DNA from: Spongospora subterranea f. sp. subterranea
Lineage: Eukaryota; Endomyxa: Phytomyxea; Phytomyxea; Plasmodiophorida
Assembly: GCA_049724395.1 (NCBI GenBank)
Contig: JAUGWO010000045.1
Coordinates: 240,776 to 304,775, forward strand
Direction of reading: 5' to 3'
DNA length: 64,000 nt
Part shown: positions 9,952 to 22,526 of the stretch, piece by piece
How the letters are laid out: every line of letters starts with the position of its first letter
Numbering within the stretch: the first letter of the stretch is position 1
Program-made: the position numbers and the translations under genes
Notes under the pieces: generated by a model
Databases searched by the model: none
Told to the model about the DNA's origin: nothing
Seen by the model: only the letters and a program-made list of their open reading frames with translations

Positions 9952-11750
9952 TCAAATAGCGCTCAACGCGTTACGAAGGTCGGCAACGATGTCGTCCACC
10001 GCTTCAATTCCAATAGAAAGCCTTACCATCGAATCACTGATACCCAAAAGCACCTATTAACCAAAGATGAATGACACAAACAACCTTAGCTCTAGTAGTA
10101 AAACTGTACTCGTTGCTCAGGTGGCACTGACGCATGGGTCATGATAGCGGGATGCTCGGCCAAGGATTCAACAGCACCTTGTTGCGGGGGACGGTCAGAT
10201 ATGTGAATAGCCGATAAAGATTATACATGTTTTACCAAGACTCTCTGCACACCTGAATAGCTTCAGATTTTCTAAAAATACACGGGACTCTTTGATGCCG
10301 CCTTTGAGGTAAAATGTGATCATTCCACCGAACCCTCTCATCTGTTTTACACCAACCAAATGTTGTGGATGCGAGGGTAATCCCGGATAGGTGACCCTAT
10401 TGTTTCGCTCAATAAAAATATGGAGCGTATTTTGAATACGGGCAGGTTACTTTTCAATTTTATCTTGCCCTTCGAGAAATGATGCAACGATCATTGCGTT
10501 CTGACTGTGTCGTTCCATCCGTAAATGCAAGGTTTTGACTCCTCGAAGCGCCATATAGCAGTCGAAAGGGGACGGGACACCACCCATCGCTATAACATGG
10601 AATTTCAGCATGCTCACAAAACTCACAAGATAAAACAGAGCGACAATTGTTAAGGAAAAACAGCTGATCAGCGATGTCTTTATCATTCGTGACAGCAACC
10701 TGAACAAAAAATGAGGACCGATAAGCCATGAGGCAAGCTGAACAACCCCCATGATGACATCAGAATGCCCATTGATGTATTTTGACACAGAATGTACCAC
10801 AATATCGGCGCCGAGGTTGAGAGGTGATTGCAGAAAAGGAGACCTGTAAACCCTCAGTACTGATTTTCAAAGAATTTTCGGGATTCTGTACATGAATGTA
10901 TTGTCAACCACAACCACAATTCCGGATTCGTGGGCGACTTTGCAACATTGGGCAATGTCAATAATTTTGAGAGTAGGATTGGTAGGAGTTTCAAGCCATA
11001 ACATCTACAACACCATGTGAATTAACGAAAATATCTGTATGTGCCGATACCTTAGTCGTCGGCTTTATCGCATTTTTGAGTGCATTAATCTCAGTTAGGT
11101 CGACAAAATCAAACGTTAAGTCCATGTGCAATTTGGCGACCTTGTTGAAAAACCGGTTTGTACCTAAAACCCTTTAGAAATAGAGTAATGTCGCATTAGA
11201 CGTCGTAACCTCCATATACATCATCGACGGTAATCACATGGTCTCCATTTTTTAAAGTGTGCAAAATAGTCGATGTTGCCGCGCTTCCTGAAGCAAATGC
11301 AAATCCTGGAAACATACTTCTAATGAGGCGAAACTATACAGAGCGCTAGTATATCATCAAGTAAACCGACCATATTTGCCGTTTTCCAGTTTTGCGATAC
11401 AGTCTTCGAAGGCTTTTCTAGTCGGATTTCCTGTGCGGGAATATTCATATCCCTAAGATTATTAGTGCCCTTGTTGGTCTCGTGATTGGACGTATGATCT
11501 TACAGTATGACATCCTGGAGATTTCTACAATATTGCGTCAATATCACACTTAGTGTTTTTGGAAAATATTACCTGCGCGAAGGTTGATGCCAAGCTGATT
11601 GGAACAGTGACAGCTCCCGTGACGACATCTGGCGCCTACTCGATCTATATATCAGTACATTTCCGCAATCAACACAACGATCTAATTTGACACCTGACGG
11701 CCATGGATACATAAAGACGACAAGGCGAGCTCGTCCTCGTGTTCATGCAT
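9952..11750 (-). CDS. Cystathionine gamma-lyase/beta-lyase-type PLP enzyme of trans-sulfuration
   Basis: Cys/Met-metabolism PLP enzyme (fold type I), spread over roughly eight small exons. Exon 1 starts at 11750 (MHEHEDELALSSLCIHGRQ) and joins PDVVTGAVTVPISLASTFAQ, the hallmark N-terminus. The PLP lysine region reads SVSKYINGHSDVIMG. LRGVKTLHLRMERHSQNAM (compare GLKTLHVRM of cystathionine gamma-lyase) and a C-terminal IEAVDDIVADLRNAL complete the family pattern. The enzyme converts cystathionine, giving cysteine or homocysteine depending on subtype; the subtype (lyase versus synthase) cannot be fixed by eye. It converges with the chitin synthase gene, with 113 bases between stops. Confidence 0.87.
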
Positions 11751-12370
11751 TGACGAGCTGATAAACAAGTGACGAAGAAGACCGGAGCGAAGGAGGTTAT
11801 TTAAGTAAAGAATATGCGAAATTGGAGTGGTCGAATTTGGGTGTTACACTCACTTACAGTCTACGGTACTCAGTTACAACTGTACTGTAACGTAGCCCCC
11901 CGTACCACTCAGCTGGACGTTCACATCTTCATGACATGACTGTTGCCCTCCGACCATGGGCTCTATTATTATAACGATACTTCGTGTACTAATACTAGCG
12001 CTGATTTTATAGAGAAGTAAACAACGCTAAAGACGAGATAGATAAATACAAATGAAGTATGGACGAGGAAAGCCGAGAAGGGAAACGGCGACTCAATCGT
12101 TTGCTGAGCATTCGACGTCTGATGCGGATTTATACATGTAAACGGAAAGGTCTATGTTTTTATTGGCTGTTCGTCAACGGCCATGGGTTTCTTGCTTCGC
12201 AACCCAGCAACGTCTGGGTTTTATATTTGCACTCGGATGCATCGGCATCGCTGCGATCAAATACTGGAACTGACATAGGTTTGGCCCCAATTTTCGGGAA
12301 AACCATGGGATAGTATCCTATCCATGATCGGGCAACCTTGCATGGAATGCGGGCGTTAGGTATTAGGCGC
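11751..12370. other. Intergenic region, no supported gene
   Basis: About 620 bases upstream of the trans-sulfuration gene. A frame at 12059-12313 is short, lacks any recognisable motif and has no neighbours to join in frame, so I do not call it. The stretch holds short repeats of ACTCA/TTACA and a TGTAACG-type motif near 11880-11895. Nothing else was seen. Confidence 0.4.
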
Positions 12371-14213
<1,843 letters not shown>

Positions 14214-14580
14214 TCACAAAAAATAAGATCTCTGCCTTCCACAAAAAATATCTGCAGAAGCGACCAACCACCCCAGTCCTCGAAATTGTGGTCTATGGAG
14301 GTGTGTCTCAGGGTGCGGTCCCGGCCTAAGTCCATTGGAACATGGCATCAGAGAGGGAGTCTTATTTCGCCACAACATTTTTCAAATTCAATGTTCTATG
14401 CGCGGCATGGCGCTATTTTTGACTCAGAACGCAACTGTTGGTTTGCCGCTGAGTTACTGAACACGTTGCAGTCATAGTGGTGCGCTACCAGCCTACCACG
14501 TCAGTGCAAGACGTACCTAGCCACCATTACCCAAACATTGTGGTTTTCGTCTTCTTCGGGCTAGTTCCACCAATAAATCC

Positions 14581-15821
14581 ATGGCGCAAGCATCAGAGGA
14601 CAAACCTTTAGCTAAAGCTATAACATGCATGGCTTGGAATCACGACAGGACTCAAATTGCCGTTTGCCCCAACAGCAGCGATGTTCATATTTATGCTGTC
14701 TCCGGTCGGGATGCATCATCGTGGACTTTGCTACATGTGTTGAAGGAGGTATGAACAGCACAGATGCCTATTTTTTTCTACTGACATTGTTGACAAAGCA
14801 CGACTCGCTAGTGTCCGGGCTGGATTGGTGTCCATCCACGAACTACATAGTCACTTGCGGTCACGACAGAAATTCATATGTTTGGAAGTTTACTGATGGA
14901 GTTTGGTCGCCAACATTGGTCATCCTTCGAATCAATAGAGCCGCAACTTCAGTGAAGTGGTCCCCTTCAGGGAAGAAGTTCGCTGTCACGAGTGGCGCCA
15001 AAGTGGTGCCTGTTTGTCATTACGAGCAAGGCAATGATTGGTGGGTCAGTAAGACTATCAAAAAGCATAAGTCGACAGTATTGGCTTTGGACTGGAATCG
15101 AAACAATAAGTTCATCGTAACCGGAAGCAGTGATTTCAAGTGCCGAATATTTTCTGCGTTCATCGAAGATGTCGATATTGATGATGATAACGAAGCATGG
15201 GCGGCCACTTTTCCTAATCAAACACGTTTTGGGTCTCAACTTGCGGAATTCGATGCCCAGGGTTGGGTAGAAAGCGTTGCGTGGTCACCCGATGGATACC
15301 GTCTTGCGTTCGCTTCACATGACGCCAGTGTTCATTTTGTCCAGATTTTTGCCGGCGAAGCTCCTATTTGCAAGTCAATGCAAATTGCCTTCTTGCCATT
15401 TTGTGCAGTGACATTCCTTTCCAATGATGCAGTAATCTTTGCTGGATATGACGCGCACCCGATACTCTTCATCAACAGGGGCGGCGAAGCTGATCCAGCT
15501 TTTGAGTTTCATGCCGTCCTTGATAAGATGGTTGGAACCCCAAGTTCAAAAGGCAAAGCCGCATCCAGCTTCTCCAATGCACGTAACCTGTTCGATGCTT
15601 CTTCACGAATGGGCATCAGTTTCGGGGCCGACTCTTCTGAGTCCGATGGAACACTGAAATCCCGTCATCAAAACTCAATCAATGGCTTGGCCACTTTCTG
15701 GGCCGACCACAACCAAAACTTCGCAGTAGAATTCAGTACGTGCGGTATCGATGGGCGTGTTTTGTATTGGGACATGAGAATGATGCCAGACGTTGACCTT
15801 ATTGGTGCAGGTCTCGCATAA
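14581..15821 (+). CDS. ARPC1: Arp2/3 complex subunit 1 (ARPC1/Arc40)
   Basis: WD40 subunit of the seven-protein Arp2/3 actin-branching complex. Exon 1 (14581 onward, [20 protein letters not shown]) ends in LHVLKE. A roughly 50-nt intron (GTATGA...ACAAAG) leads into [20 protein letters not shown]. Conserved blades include [70 protein letters not shown] and, near the C-terminus, [11 protein letters not shown] with a final blade [12 protein letters not shown]. Length (about 380 residues) is normal for the family. Its presence implies branched-actin motility or endocytosis. Confidence 0.95.
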
Positions 15822-16042
15822 TTTTTGTTAATATATATGTGTTGCCATTTTCCCTACCGCTAAGTTTTCCGACGTCTCAGAAGCAAACCTTGTCGTTCAA
15901 AAACATCATCAAACCAGCCATGTGACAAGAGTGATTGACATTTCTTTTCTGGCCGGGCGGGCAGACGGGAAATTGCGGAGTCGGAGTTTTTAGGGGGTTT
16001 ATCGGCGAGAAGTGATATGCGGTGGAGCGGAGCGGTGTCAAA

Positions 16043-16569
16043 ATGGCATCCAACCATGAGACCGATAAAGAACGACCTCCTGTGCTATCGTCTCGTGTCA
16101 CTTCAATGAAATTCATGAGGAGAAAAGACGAATCGCTTTTGCGGAAGCGTCTTGCAAGCGATCAGTCGAAGGCGCTTCTGAAATCGCAATGGTATTATAC
16201 AGATGTTTCCTTTTTTTTTGGGTTTTAAATTTTACAACGCTAAACAGGGTGTTATTACCGTCTTTGCTGGAATCCGATGAAGCGAAAGAAGTTACGATGG
16301 ATGTACCTTTTGTCCCTTCGCGGCGTTCGTTTAATAATTTTAATCCTGCAGTTGAAGACGCCACCAGTTCCTGCAAAGCTGTCGTACAGCAACAATTATC
16401 AGCAAAAGCCGATATATCCGATAGAGAAATGGCATCGCGATTCCAGACTTTGATTGACGATCGAAGAGATCACTCCAACCTAGATAATATGCCAAAGAAG
16501 AAATCCAGAACTCACCAACATCCTCAAGATAACCAACGCGGAAACTTTATGAAGCCTAAACCTATTTAA
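16043..16569 (+). CDS. MPHOSPH6: MPP6 / M-phase phosphoprotein 6, nuclear exosome cofactor
   Basis: Small basic protein that links the Mtr4 helicase to the nuclear RNA exosome. Exon 1 starts MASNHETDKERPP and has VTSMKFMRRKDESLLRKRL, matching the family's LxxMKFMQR N-terminal block. An intron (about 16189-16247, donor GTATTA) splits the tryptophan codon of LKSQW. Exon 2 contains the second signature, SRRSFNNFNPAVED (family RxSFxxFNPxVE). The tail is lysine- and proline-rich (MPKKKSRTHQHPQ), as expected for a nuclear RNA-binding protein. The 3' end is at 16569. Confidence 0.85.
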
Positions 16570-16810
16570 TCTGTTTTCAATTTTATTCGGTGTAATATCT
16601 ACTGGAAGGTGTAGTCTCTCCTCAATCTGATATACCGTAATTGTGGGTATCTGGTACAATAATAGCGCCCTCACCCGTTATATCACATGTGAGGTTACCT
16701 GTCAGAACTTTACCTTTCTTGAGTCTTTCTTGCTTATTATGATATGTATATATGGGGTCATATGCCATAATTCACCGCCTGTTCCCGTCATTTGTATGAT
16801 AGGGTTATCA

Positions 16811-17003
16811 GTTATAGCATGACCTCTCTCCAGTTGTTCATGATACTCTGTATGGGTCTCTTATCTGTCATAACATGACCTCTCTCAATTGTTCATGTTA
16901 CTCTGTATCAGTCTCTTATCTGTCATAACATGACCTCTCTCCACTGCTCATGTTACTCAGTATCAGTCTCTTATCTGTCATAACATGACCTCTCAACCCT
17001 GTT
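16811..17003. repeat. 55-bp tandem repeat, each unit carrying a GTCAT-AAC-ATGAC palindrome
   Basis: Four copies of a 55-56 bp unit. The palindrome cores begin at 16811 (variant GTTATAGCATGAC), 16867, 16922 and 16977 (the last three exactly GTCATAACATGAC). Each core is followed by CTCTC and the near-constant spacer GTTCATGTTACTCTGTATCAG. The array lies in the 590-base gap before the double b5/ankyrin gene. Further degenerate GTTATNNNATA motifs continue to about 17125. Confidence 0.85.
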
Positions 17004-17160
17004 ATGATACACTATATTTGTGATAACACGACCCCTCTCTCTCTTTGGGGTTATCTGCTATATCATTCCCTTGGGGTTATTAGGCACTTGACCACCAATA
17101 TGGTATGATTGGGGTCATAACTAATAACAGCACTTCTCTCCCTTATTGACGGAGTGTTTA

Positions 17161-18228
17161 ATGGCGGCGTTAGTTATTATCAAGTCACTCGTGGTCTGGC
17201 TTTATCAGATCGTGGAGAGTTGTAGGCGTCGACCATCACTTCCAGTCATCACCGTTGAGGAGCTGTCCAAGTTCGTCGGGCCCGAGACCATCTACATATC
17301 AGTCAACGGTCGAGTGTTCGATGTGTCAAAACACGAATTATTATATGGATGGAATGGGCCATTGTCGACCATGGCCGGTCATGATATCTCATTAGCCATT
17401 GCTAGAAGAAGGTTGGACCCATCGTTGTTTAACAATTCCATCGCATCGATCTCCAGCTCGGAATTGGGCGATCTGGATCGGTTCGAGCAGCGGTTCGCGT
17501 TAGCCCACGATCATGTTGCTAATCTGATCCGGATGCCAACCCTTCATCATCCTCCATTACCTAATTCTTCATCATCCCCATTATCTCTTGCGGTTCCTGA
17601 ATTATTCACCTCAGATGGTCTAACAGTTGCTTATCACATCGACGATAGACAGCTGGTCGCAGTCGGCGGAATCGTTTTTGACGTATCCTCTGATCCATCA
17701 CGATTTGGCGGTAATGGACGCGACCATGGTTTATTAGGACGCGAAGGGGGATTGGTATTGGCCAGAAATCGGCAGGACCCAGGAGTGATTGCGATCTCTC
17801 CCAGTTTCGAGGACATTGTGCACCTGGACATGATCATTGCTGAGTTCACCATTCGTTATCCGTGTGCTGGGGTTGTTATTGATGGAATCCATTCCAATTC
17901 CCTAACCGCATCATTTCCGTCACTGGAGGCGGTCTCCGATCTGCACAGAGCGATTGACATCGGGGACGACGATCTCGTTCAGAAGCTGATCGAACAAGGA
18001 GCCGATCCGAACCAGAGGTGTAGCCGGACCAATCTTTCTCCACTTCACAAGCTCGTTGAATCCGATCGCCCCTCCTTGATTTTTTTATTCCTTAAATCCG
18101 GTGCTGATCCGAGCGCGCTCGCTCCATTATACGATAACGAGACCCCGCTCGAGATGGCTCAGAGATTCCAACATCAAGATTGTGTCGAAATCCTCCAAGA
18201 GGTTCTCCTCCCTGCTTTTGGTGCCTGA
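17161..18228 (+). CDS. Membrane-anchored protein with two cytochrome-b5-like (MAPR-type) domains and ankyrin repeats
   Basis: Single exon, 355 residues from ATG 17161. An N-terminal hydrophobic anchor (MAALVIIKSLVVWLYQIVES) is followed by a basic stop-transfer. The first haem/steroid-binding-like domain has ELSKFVGPETIYISVNGRVF, DVSKHELLYGWNGPLSTMAG, HDISLAIARRRLD, the layout of membrane-associated progesterone receptor/Dap1 proteins (xVxGxVFDVS ... GPYxxFAGRDASxALA). A second, more diverged copy reads LVAVGGIVFDVSSDPSRFGGN, RDHGLLGREGGLVLAR. The C-terminus has ankyrin-like repeats (DLHRAIDIGDDDLVQKLIEQ GADPN; SPLHKLVES). MAPR proteins bind haem and support P450s at the ER. The duplicated domain plus ankyrins is unusual. 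The gene overlaps the opposite-strand small gene by about 55 bases at its 3' end. Confidence 0.78.
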   Translation: MAALVIIKSLVVWLYQIVESCRRRPSLPVITVEELSKFVGPETIYISVNGRVFDVSKHELLYGWNGPLSTMAGHDISLAIARRRLDPSLFNNSIASISSSELGDLDRFEQRFALAHDHVANLIRMPTLHHPPLPNSSSSPLSLAVPELFTSDGLTVAYHIDDRQLVAVGGIVFDVSSDPSRFGGNGRDHGLLGREGGLVLARNRQDPGVIAISPSFEDIVHLDMIIAEFTIRYPCAGVVIDGIHSNSLTASFPSLEAVSDLHRAIDIGDDDLVQKLIEQGADPNQRCSRTNLSPLHKLVESDRPSLIFLFLKSGADPSALAPLYDNETPLEMAQRFQHQDCVEILQEVLLPAFGA

Positions 18229-18578
18229 TGGTCGTTTTTGCATAAAAACCAGTTCGATATGAGGTACTGTTGGATCGATCCGATGTAGTCAAACCCATCA
18301 TTCCCCTCATCTATTACTGTTTGTGGATCCAATCGCACCGTACATCGTGGGTCCACTTCTGGATTAAGGCCGAGCGCCATCGCATCAAGGAACAGGCTTA
18401 AGGTTTCCGTTTGGGTCCTGGCGGAACCATCTCCATTCCAGATATACTCCCGCAAAAGGCGGATTGCTCTTTTAGTCTCTTTCACAATACGGTGTTTGGT
18501 GCAGTTGTTCACTTCAGCGAAGGTTCGTGTCGAGGTGCATGTCGCAGATGAATTCACCTCGAAACCCTTCGACGTCAT
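18174..18578 (-). CDS. Hypothetical protein, 134 aa
   Basis: Single-exon frame starting at ATG 18578 (MTSKGFEVNSSATCTSTRTF). It has an amphipathic helical block KETKRAIRLLREYIWNG and an acidic block TLSLFLDAMALGLNPEVD. The composition is convincing, but no family is recognised. Its start codon faces the start of the plus-strand WD40-like gene with only 8 bases between, and its end overlaps the end of the b5/ankyrin gene. One of these ends may be wrong; an intron or a downstream start (none in frame for about 90 codons) could change it. Confidence 0.45.
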   Translation of the reverse strand: MTSKGFEVNSSATCTSTRTFAEVNNCTKHRIVKETKRAIRLLREYIWNGDGSARTQTETLSLFLDAMALGLNPEVDPRCTVRLDPQTVIDEGNDGFDYIGSIQQYLISNWFLCKNDHQAPKAGRRTSWRISTQS

Positions 18579-18586
18579 CGACGACG

Positions 18587-20283
18587 ATGGACAACGTCTT
18601 GGTTGAGACCCTAAATATGGATGCGGAGCAGTTCGATCGGCCAAGTTTCGGTTTATCACAGGACGATAGTATTTTCGGTGACACCTTTGATGGATTAACG
18701 TCGGCGTCATTCCCAACTTTGTTTGATCCTTTCTCGAACCCTTACCAGTTCTATCCGGCGCCGTCGCTCGTGCCTCATGATTTACCCCCTTTGAAACCCA
18801 CTGGGAATCATTCCAATAAGCCCTCTGCGTTTTCAAAAAGTTTTATCAACTGTTGTCGAATCGTTATCTCTACCTGATATTGTTTTGTGCAGTTGAACTT
18901 GGCGAGCTCTATTGCTCTGGTATCAATGTCTGGAGTAGCGACGCTTCTGAAGCTGGTGGCTATATCGTAAGATCTTCCACATTGTTCACCCAGCCGAAAT
19001 TTACTGATTGCGCTCGTTTGTGCAGGAGGGCCATGATTTTAATGTTCTATCTGGTATCAAAGAGAGTCGTTTTTCGAGCGCGTGTTCAGCTCATGTCCTC
19101 ACAGGTTGTGTGTTAACTTATCGTCATCAAATTGTTTACGCGGACCAATAGATAAAAGGCGGAAGAATAATCTGGCATTGTGTCGTCCTGCCGCCGATCC
19201 CTCTGGCACCAATATTGTCCTGGTCGGCAGCGCTACTGCCAACGCCACCAAGCACGTGCTGATGGCGTTGGATACGACCCCATTATACAGAACGAGTAAT
19301 CCCGATCCAGATCAGATCCTTCAAGGGATTACGACTACCCAAAATGTAATTTGACAACATTGTCGTCCCACGGCTATTGCACATTTTCATTGGTTTTTTA
19401 TAGCACATACAAGAAATTCATTGGCTAAGCAACAATAGAGTATTCGTGGCTAATGGCACACAATCCACTCTCTATACCGTCGACGACCTGTACAATCTTC
19501 GCGAGAACTGTGAGATTCTGGCCCTTATTCGTCGTGTGTCGTTGGTAATTGTGCTCACAGGTCAATTAAAGTGGGCCCATACTGACGAAATTAGGGAGGT
19601 TTCCTTCAACCCGACCAATGATTCAGCGTTTGCAGCTGGCGGTAATCGAATATCGTCCGTTGGCGATTGTGCTGATTTTGTAATCAATTCTCCGATTAGG
19701 GTATGATCGGATCATTAGCATCAACGACCTTTCCAGAAAATCGTGTGCCTTATCGGCAGTGCGATTAGATGATATCATTGGATCAGTTAGATGGGGAGCA
19801 CGTCGGATGTGCTATTGTGTTTTAACATCATCTGCTGATTGTCGTTCACTTTACCAGATAATTCCGCAATCACGTTGACCACCGACGATGGGCGATTGTT
19901 TCAATTCGACGTTCGCGCATCGCTAAGAAAAGCGTCGCTATTCATCGACTCACAAAAGTTGCAGCTATACTCCCATTGTGTATATGGGACACATTATATA
20001 TTGCTAGGATTTGGCGATGGCGATATCATGCAAGTCGATATTCGCAAGAGCCTATTGTCAGACATAGACATATCGGGGGTTTTCAGCCACATCTGACTCC
20101 CTCTATCGCCATAGTATCAATGGGACCAAGGATCCATTCGTAAATTCTATTGGAGATATACTGTACGATCACCATCAGCATTTGTTCCTGTTGTCGGGGC
20201 TATCGGAGTATTCCCTGGTGACTAATCGTCAACCTGTCAGCTCTAATGACCGTTTTGTTCAGCTTTTCGTTATGGTCCTATAA
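18587..20283 (+). CDS. WD40-like protein, multi-exon, unrecognised
   Basis: Starts MDNVLVETLNMDAEQFDRPS with an acidic, Phe-rich N-terminus (QDDSIFGDTFDGLTSASF). The downstream blocks look like propeller blades: SSDASEAGGYI joined over an intron (about 18968-19024, GTAAGA...TGTGCAG) to EGHDFNVLSGIKESRFSSAC; then GQLKWAHTDEIREVSFNP with DSAFAAGGNR; then NSAITLTTDDGRLFQFDVR; then YILLGFGDGDIMQVDIRKS. At least five exons. Several junctions (19130-19200, 19380-19470, 20095-20150) are not resolved, and the last exon's frame and end are uncertain. No specific family is recognised. Confidence 0.5.
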
Positions 20284-20617
20284 ATCTGACCAGGACACAG
20301 CTCAAGCCTGGTAAATATCGCTAAAATTCGCTCTTGTAAATGTTCTATGATTCAATTGTAATGGTCCAGGTCCCATTCTGTCAACACTTCTGGTGTTAAT
20401 CACTATACTCATGCAATATTCGGTCAAGGTGACGCTAATATTATCAAATCAGACGAATTCGGGTTCATTGGTGTTTATCAACATAAGTTAAACCACAATA
20501 AAAACATATTAGATACGATATAATTCTCAGCGATGATTGTCTGTTTTATTCAGTAAATCTGAAATTAGCTTCCTGACGACCCTTCGCCATCTAACCAGTC
20601 CAAATCAGATACCGAAC

Positions 20618-21946
20618 CTAAATTGCTAACCCCTTTTTTTTCACCTTCTTACCACCGGCTGGAAAATCTCGTGCGACGATCTCAGGGTCCTTACAGATAT
20701 GGAAATGATCAAACACGATATTGGATTCCCTTGGTTTGAATCTCGCATTGGCGGCAGAATTGGCCATGAAGTTGGAGAAATATCCATGAGGTGTGGCCTC
20801 AATCTTTCCTTTACCCCATTGACGCACATCAAGTCGGGGGCATGGGTGAATCTGCTCCGGTGCAGATTCGTTGGTTGTCGGGCCCCTCACCTTCTCGTTC
20901 AGCTCTTTCTCTTTTTGAATCTGTTTGCTATCATGTCAGCCCCCAACTGAGCCGAAAACCTCCATGTTTCCACCTCGATTAGATCGCGCTTTAGCGGGTC
21001 TAGAATCCCGTTCACGTGATATGCGGCGTCATATCGAAACCACACGAATGGGTCGTATTCGTCTTGGTGAACGATATCAAGAAATACTCCACCATTCGTC
21101 TTGCCGGCTTTTAGGTATTGATCATGGAGCTGACGCCGTACGTGGACAACTTTCCTGAAATAATGGTCGTCGAGATCTGTCGTCGAACAATCAGACGACT
21201 GTATTGATTTGGCGCAAACAGCGGGATACTTTTGTCTATTTGAGATTGAATAGCGTCGAATACCGTCTGATTCCATGCCTTACATAGCTGCTCCTTCCTT
21301 TCTTCTTCTTCCAACTCTTTCGCGTCCAGATACCTACAGGTCGTCATTAACTATGTCAGAGAATGACCATGCTCATTCCACCTTTCTATGTCCTCGATTG
21401 GTTTCGACCCTATATCGGCGTAATCCAACATGTCCTGGAACGATTTCTCCTTCAAAGCAGTCTTTCGAGCCATAATTTCTCTCGATTGTCTCTGAACAAC
21501 AGGCAGCGGATCAATCTAACTCCATAAACCCGTTTATTGTTATTACCACAATCTCGTCGTTGATCTTCCCCTGTTTCTGGAAGAATTTTTCGACTTGCCG
21601 GTTTCGTCCCTTCTGCTTTTCGTCAATCGCCGGGATTTGAGCGAATTTCTTGGAACGGTTATGGGAAATACACCTAACCGCTGCCCTAGCCGTTTGAAGC
21701 GATGCATCGGCCGCTATTGTGTTCTGTTGTTCAAGGGAGTACACCAAAACCCGACCGGTATTGACCCTGCTGTGATGGGGAATCAGCCCAAGTCTCGTCC
21801 TGCGAACAGTGTCGGCATCGATTGTATCGATTGACATTGCACCAATCGGTTGGGACTCCAATTTCTATAATTCCCTCATGAAAATATCTGAACCAGAATA
21901 TCGATGATATCTGGCTCATCAACTCAATTTTGTCAACAGCCCTCAA
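20618..21946 (-). CDS. Unrecognised multi-exon protein
   Basis: Several compatible minus-strand blocks: an N-terminal piece near 21946-21860; a helical block at about 21861-21420 (LVYSLEQQNTIAADASLQTA, NRQVEKFFQKQGKI, FQDMLDYADIGSKPIEDIER); a Glu/Lys-rich helix with KELEEEERKEQLCKAWNQTV; a block HDQYLKAGKTNGGVFLDIVH, QDEYDPFVWFRYDAAYHVNG; and a C-terminal block ARFKPRESNIVFDHFHICKD ending in a Lys-rich DFPAGGKKVKKKG. Stop at 20618. Frames change between blocks, consistent with 40-60 nt introns, but junctions are only approximate. The charged helices and short conserved-looking C-terminal segment resemble axonemal proteins in style only; no family is claimed. Confidence 0.45.
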
Positions 21947-21949
21947 TGT

Positions 21950-22526
21950 TATGCCTCTATAAGACAGTCATTTTAATGTTGACAATAAAACGATACTGTA
22001 TTGAAAACATGTCCAACATTGCCATTTAGTCCTTGCCAACGGCAGTATCTCGTCAGTTCACAGCCTACCACCCCCCAATTCAACACAACAAATGCAGAAA
22101 ACCCGCCGGATATTGTCTAATAGCGATGAAATGACTCATGACCGGTCCAGGGAAATTTCAGGACGTTGGCGGTAACGAAGGATGTTTTGCCAGGGCAGTC
22201 GGTCATGCCATCCGTCACCAGTGCCGCTCTATGACCGGGGTAACGAAACGCAAAGCCAGACAGAGTTGGACAGTGGGGTTACAGTCACTGGTTGAAATGA
22301 GGTCACGGTAGAGAGAGAGAGAGAGTTTACTACAGGACGAGACCAGAATAATATACCGACAGACAGTTCATCAGGGACGGTCAAATACTCAACCCCCTGA
22401 AATTCGATCAACCCGATTCTGTCAACCGACGGCACATCGTCCGACCGGATTGACAACCGTATTTGCGGCTAGCTTTACGAACAGAGCATTGGACGCGTTC
22501 TGGCGGTCAACGGGGGTGGGGAGGCG
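21950..22526. other. Upstream region of hexosaminidase gene
   Basis: No credible gene in 577 bases. It holds a short (GA)n microsatellite at about 22310-22326 and GC-rich sequence leading into the GH20 start. Short frames here have no recognisable motif. Confidence 0.4.

Noticed and set aside
12059-12313. Plus-strand 84-residue frame
   Set aside because: No motif, no splice partner and a composition like intergenic sequence.
16811-17003. Possible CRISPR array
   Set aside because: Units are tandem with near-constant spacers and the context is a spliced eukaryotic genome; it is a minisatellite with palindromes.
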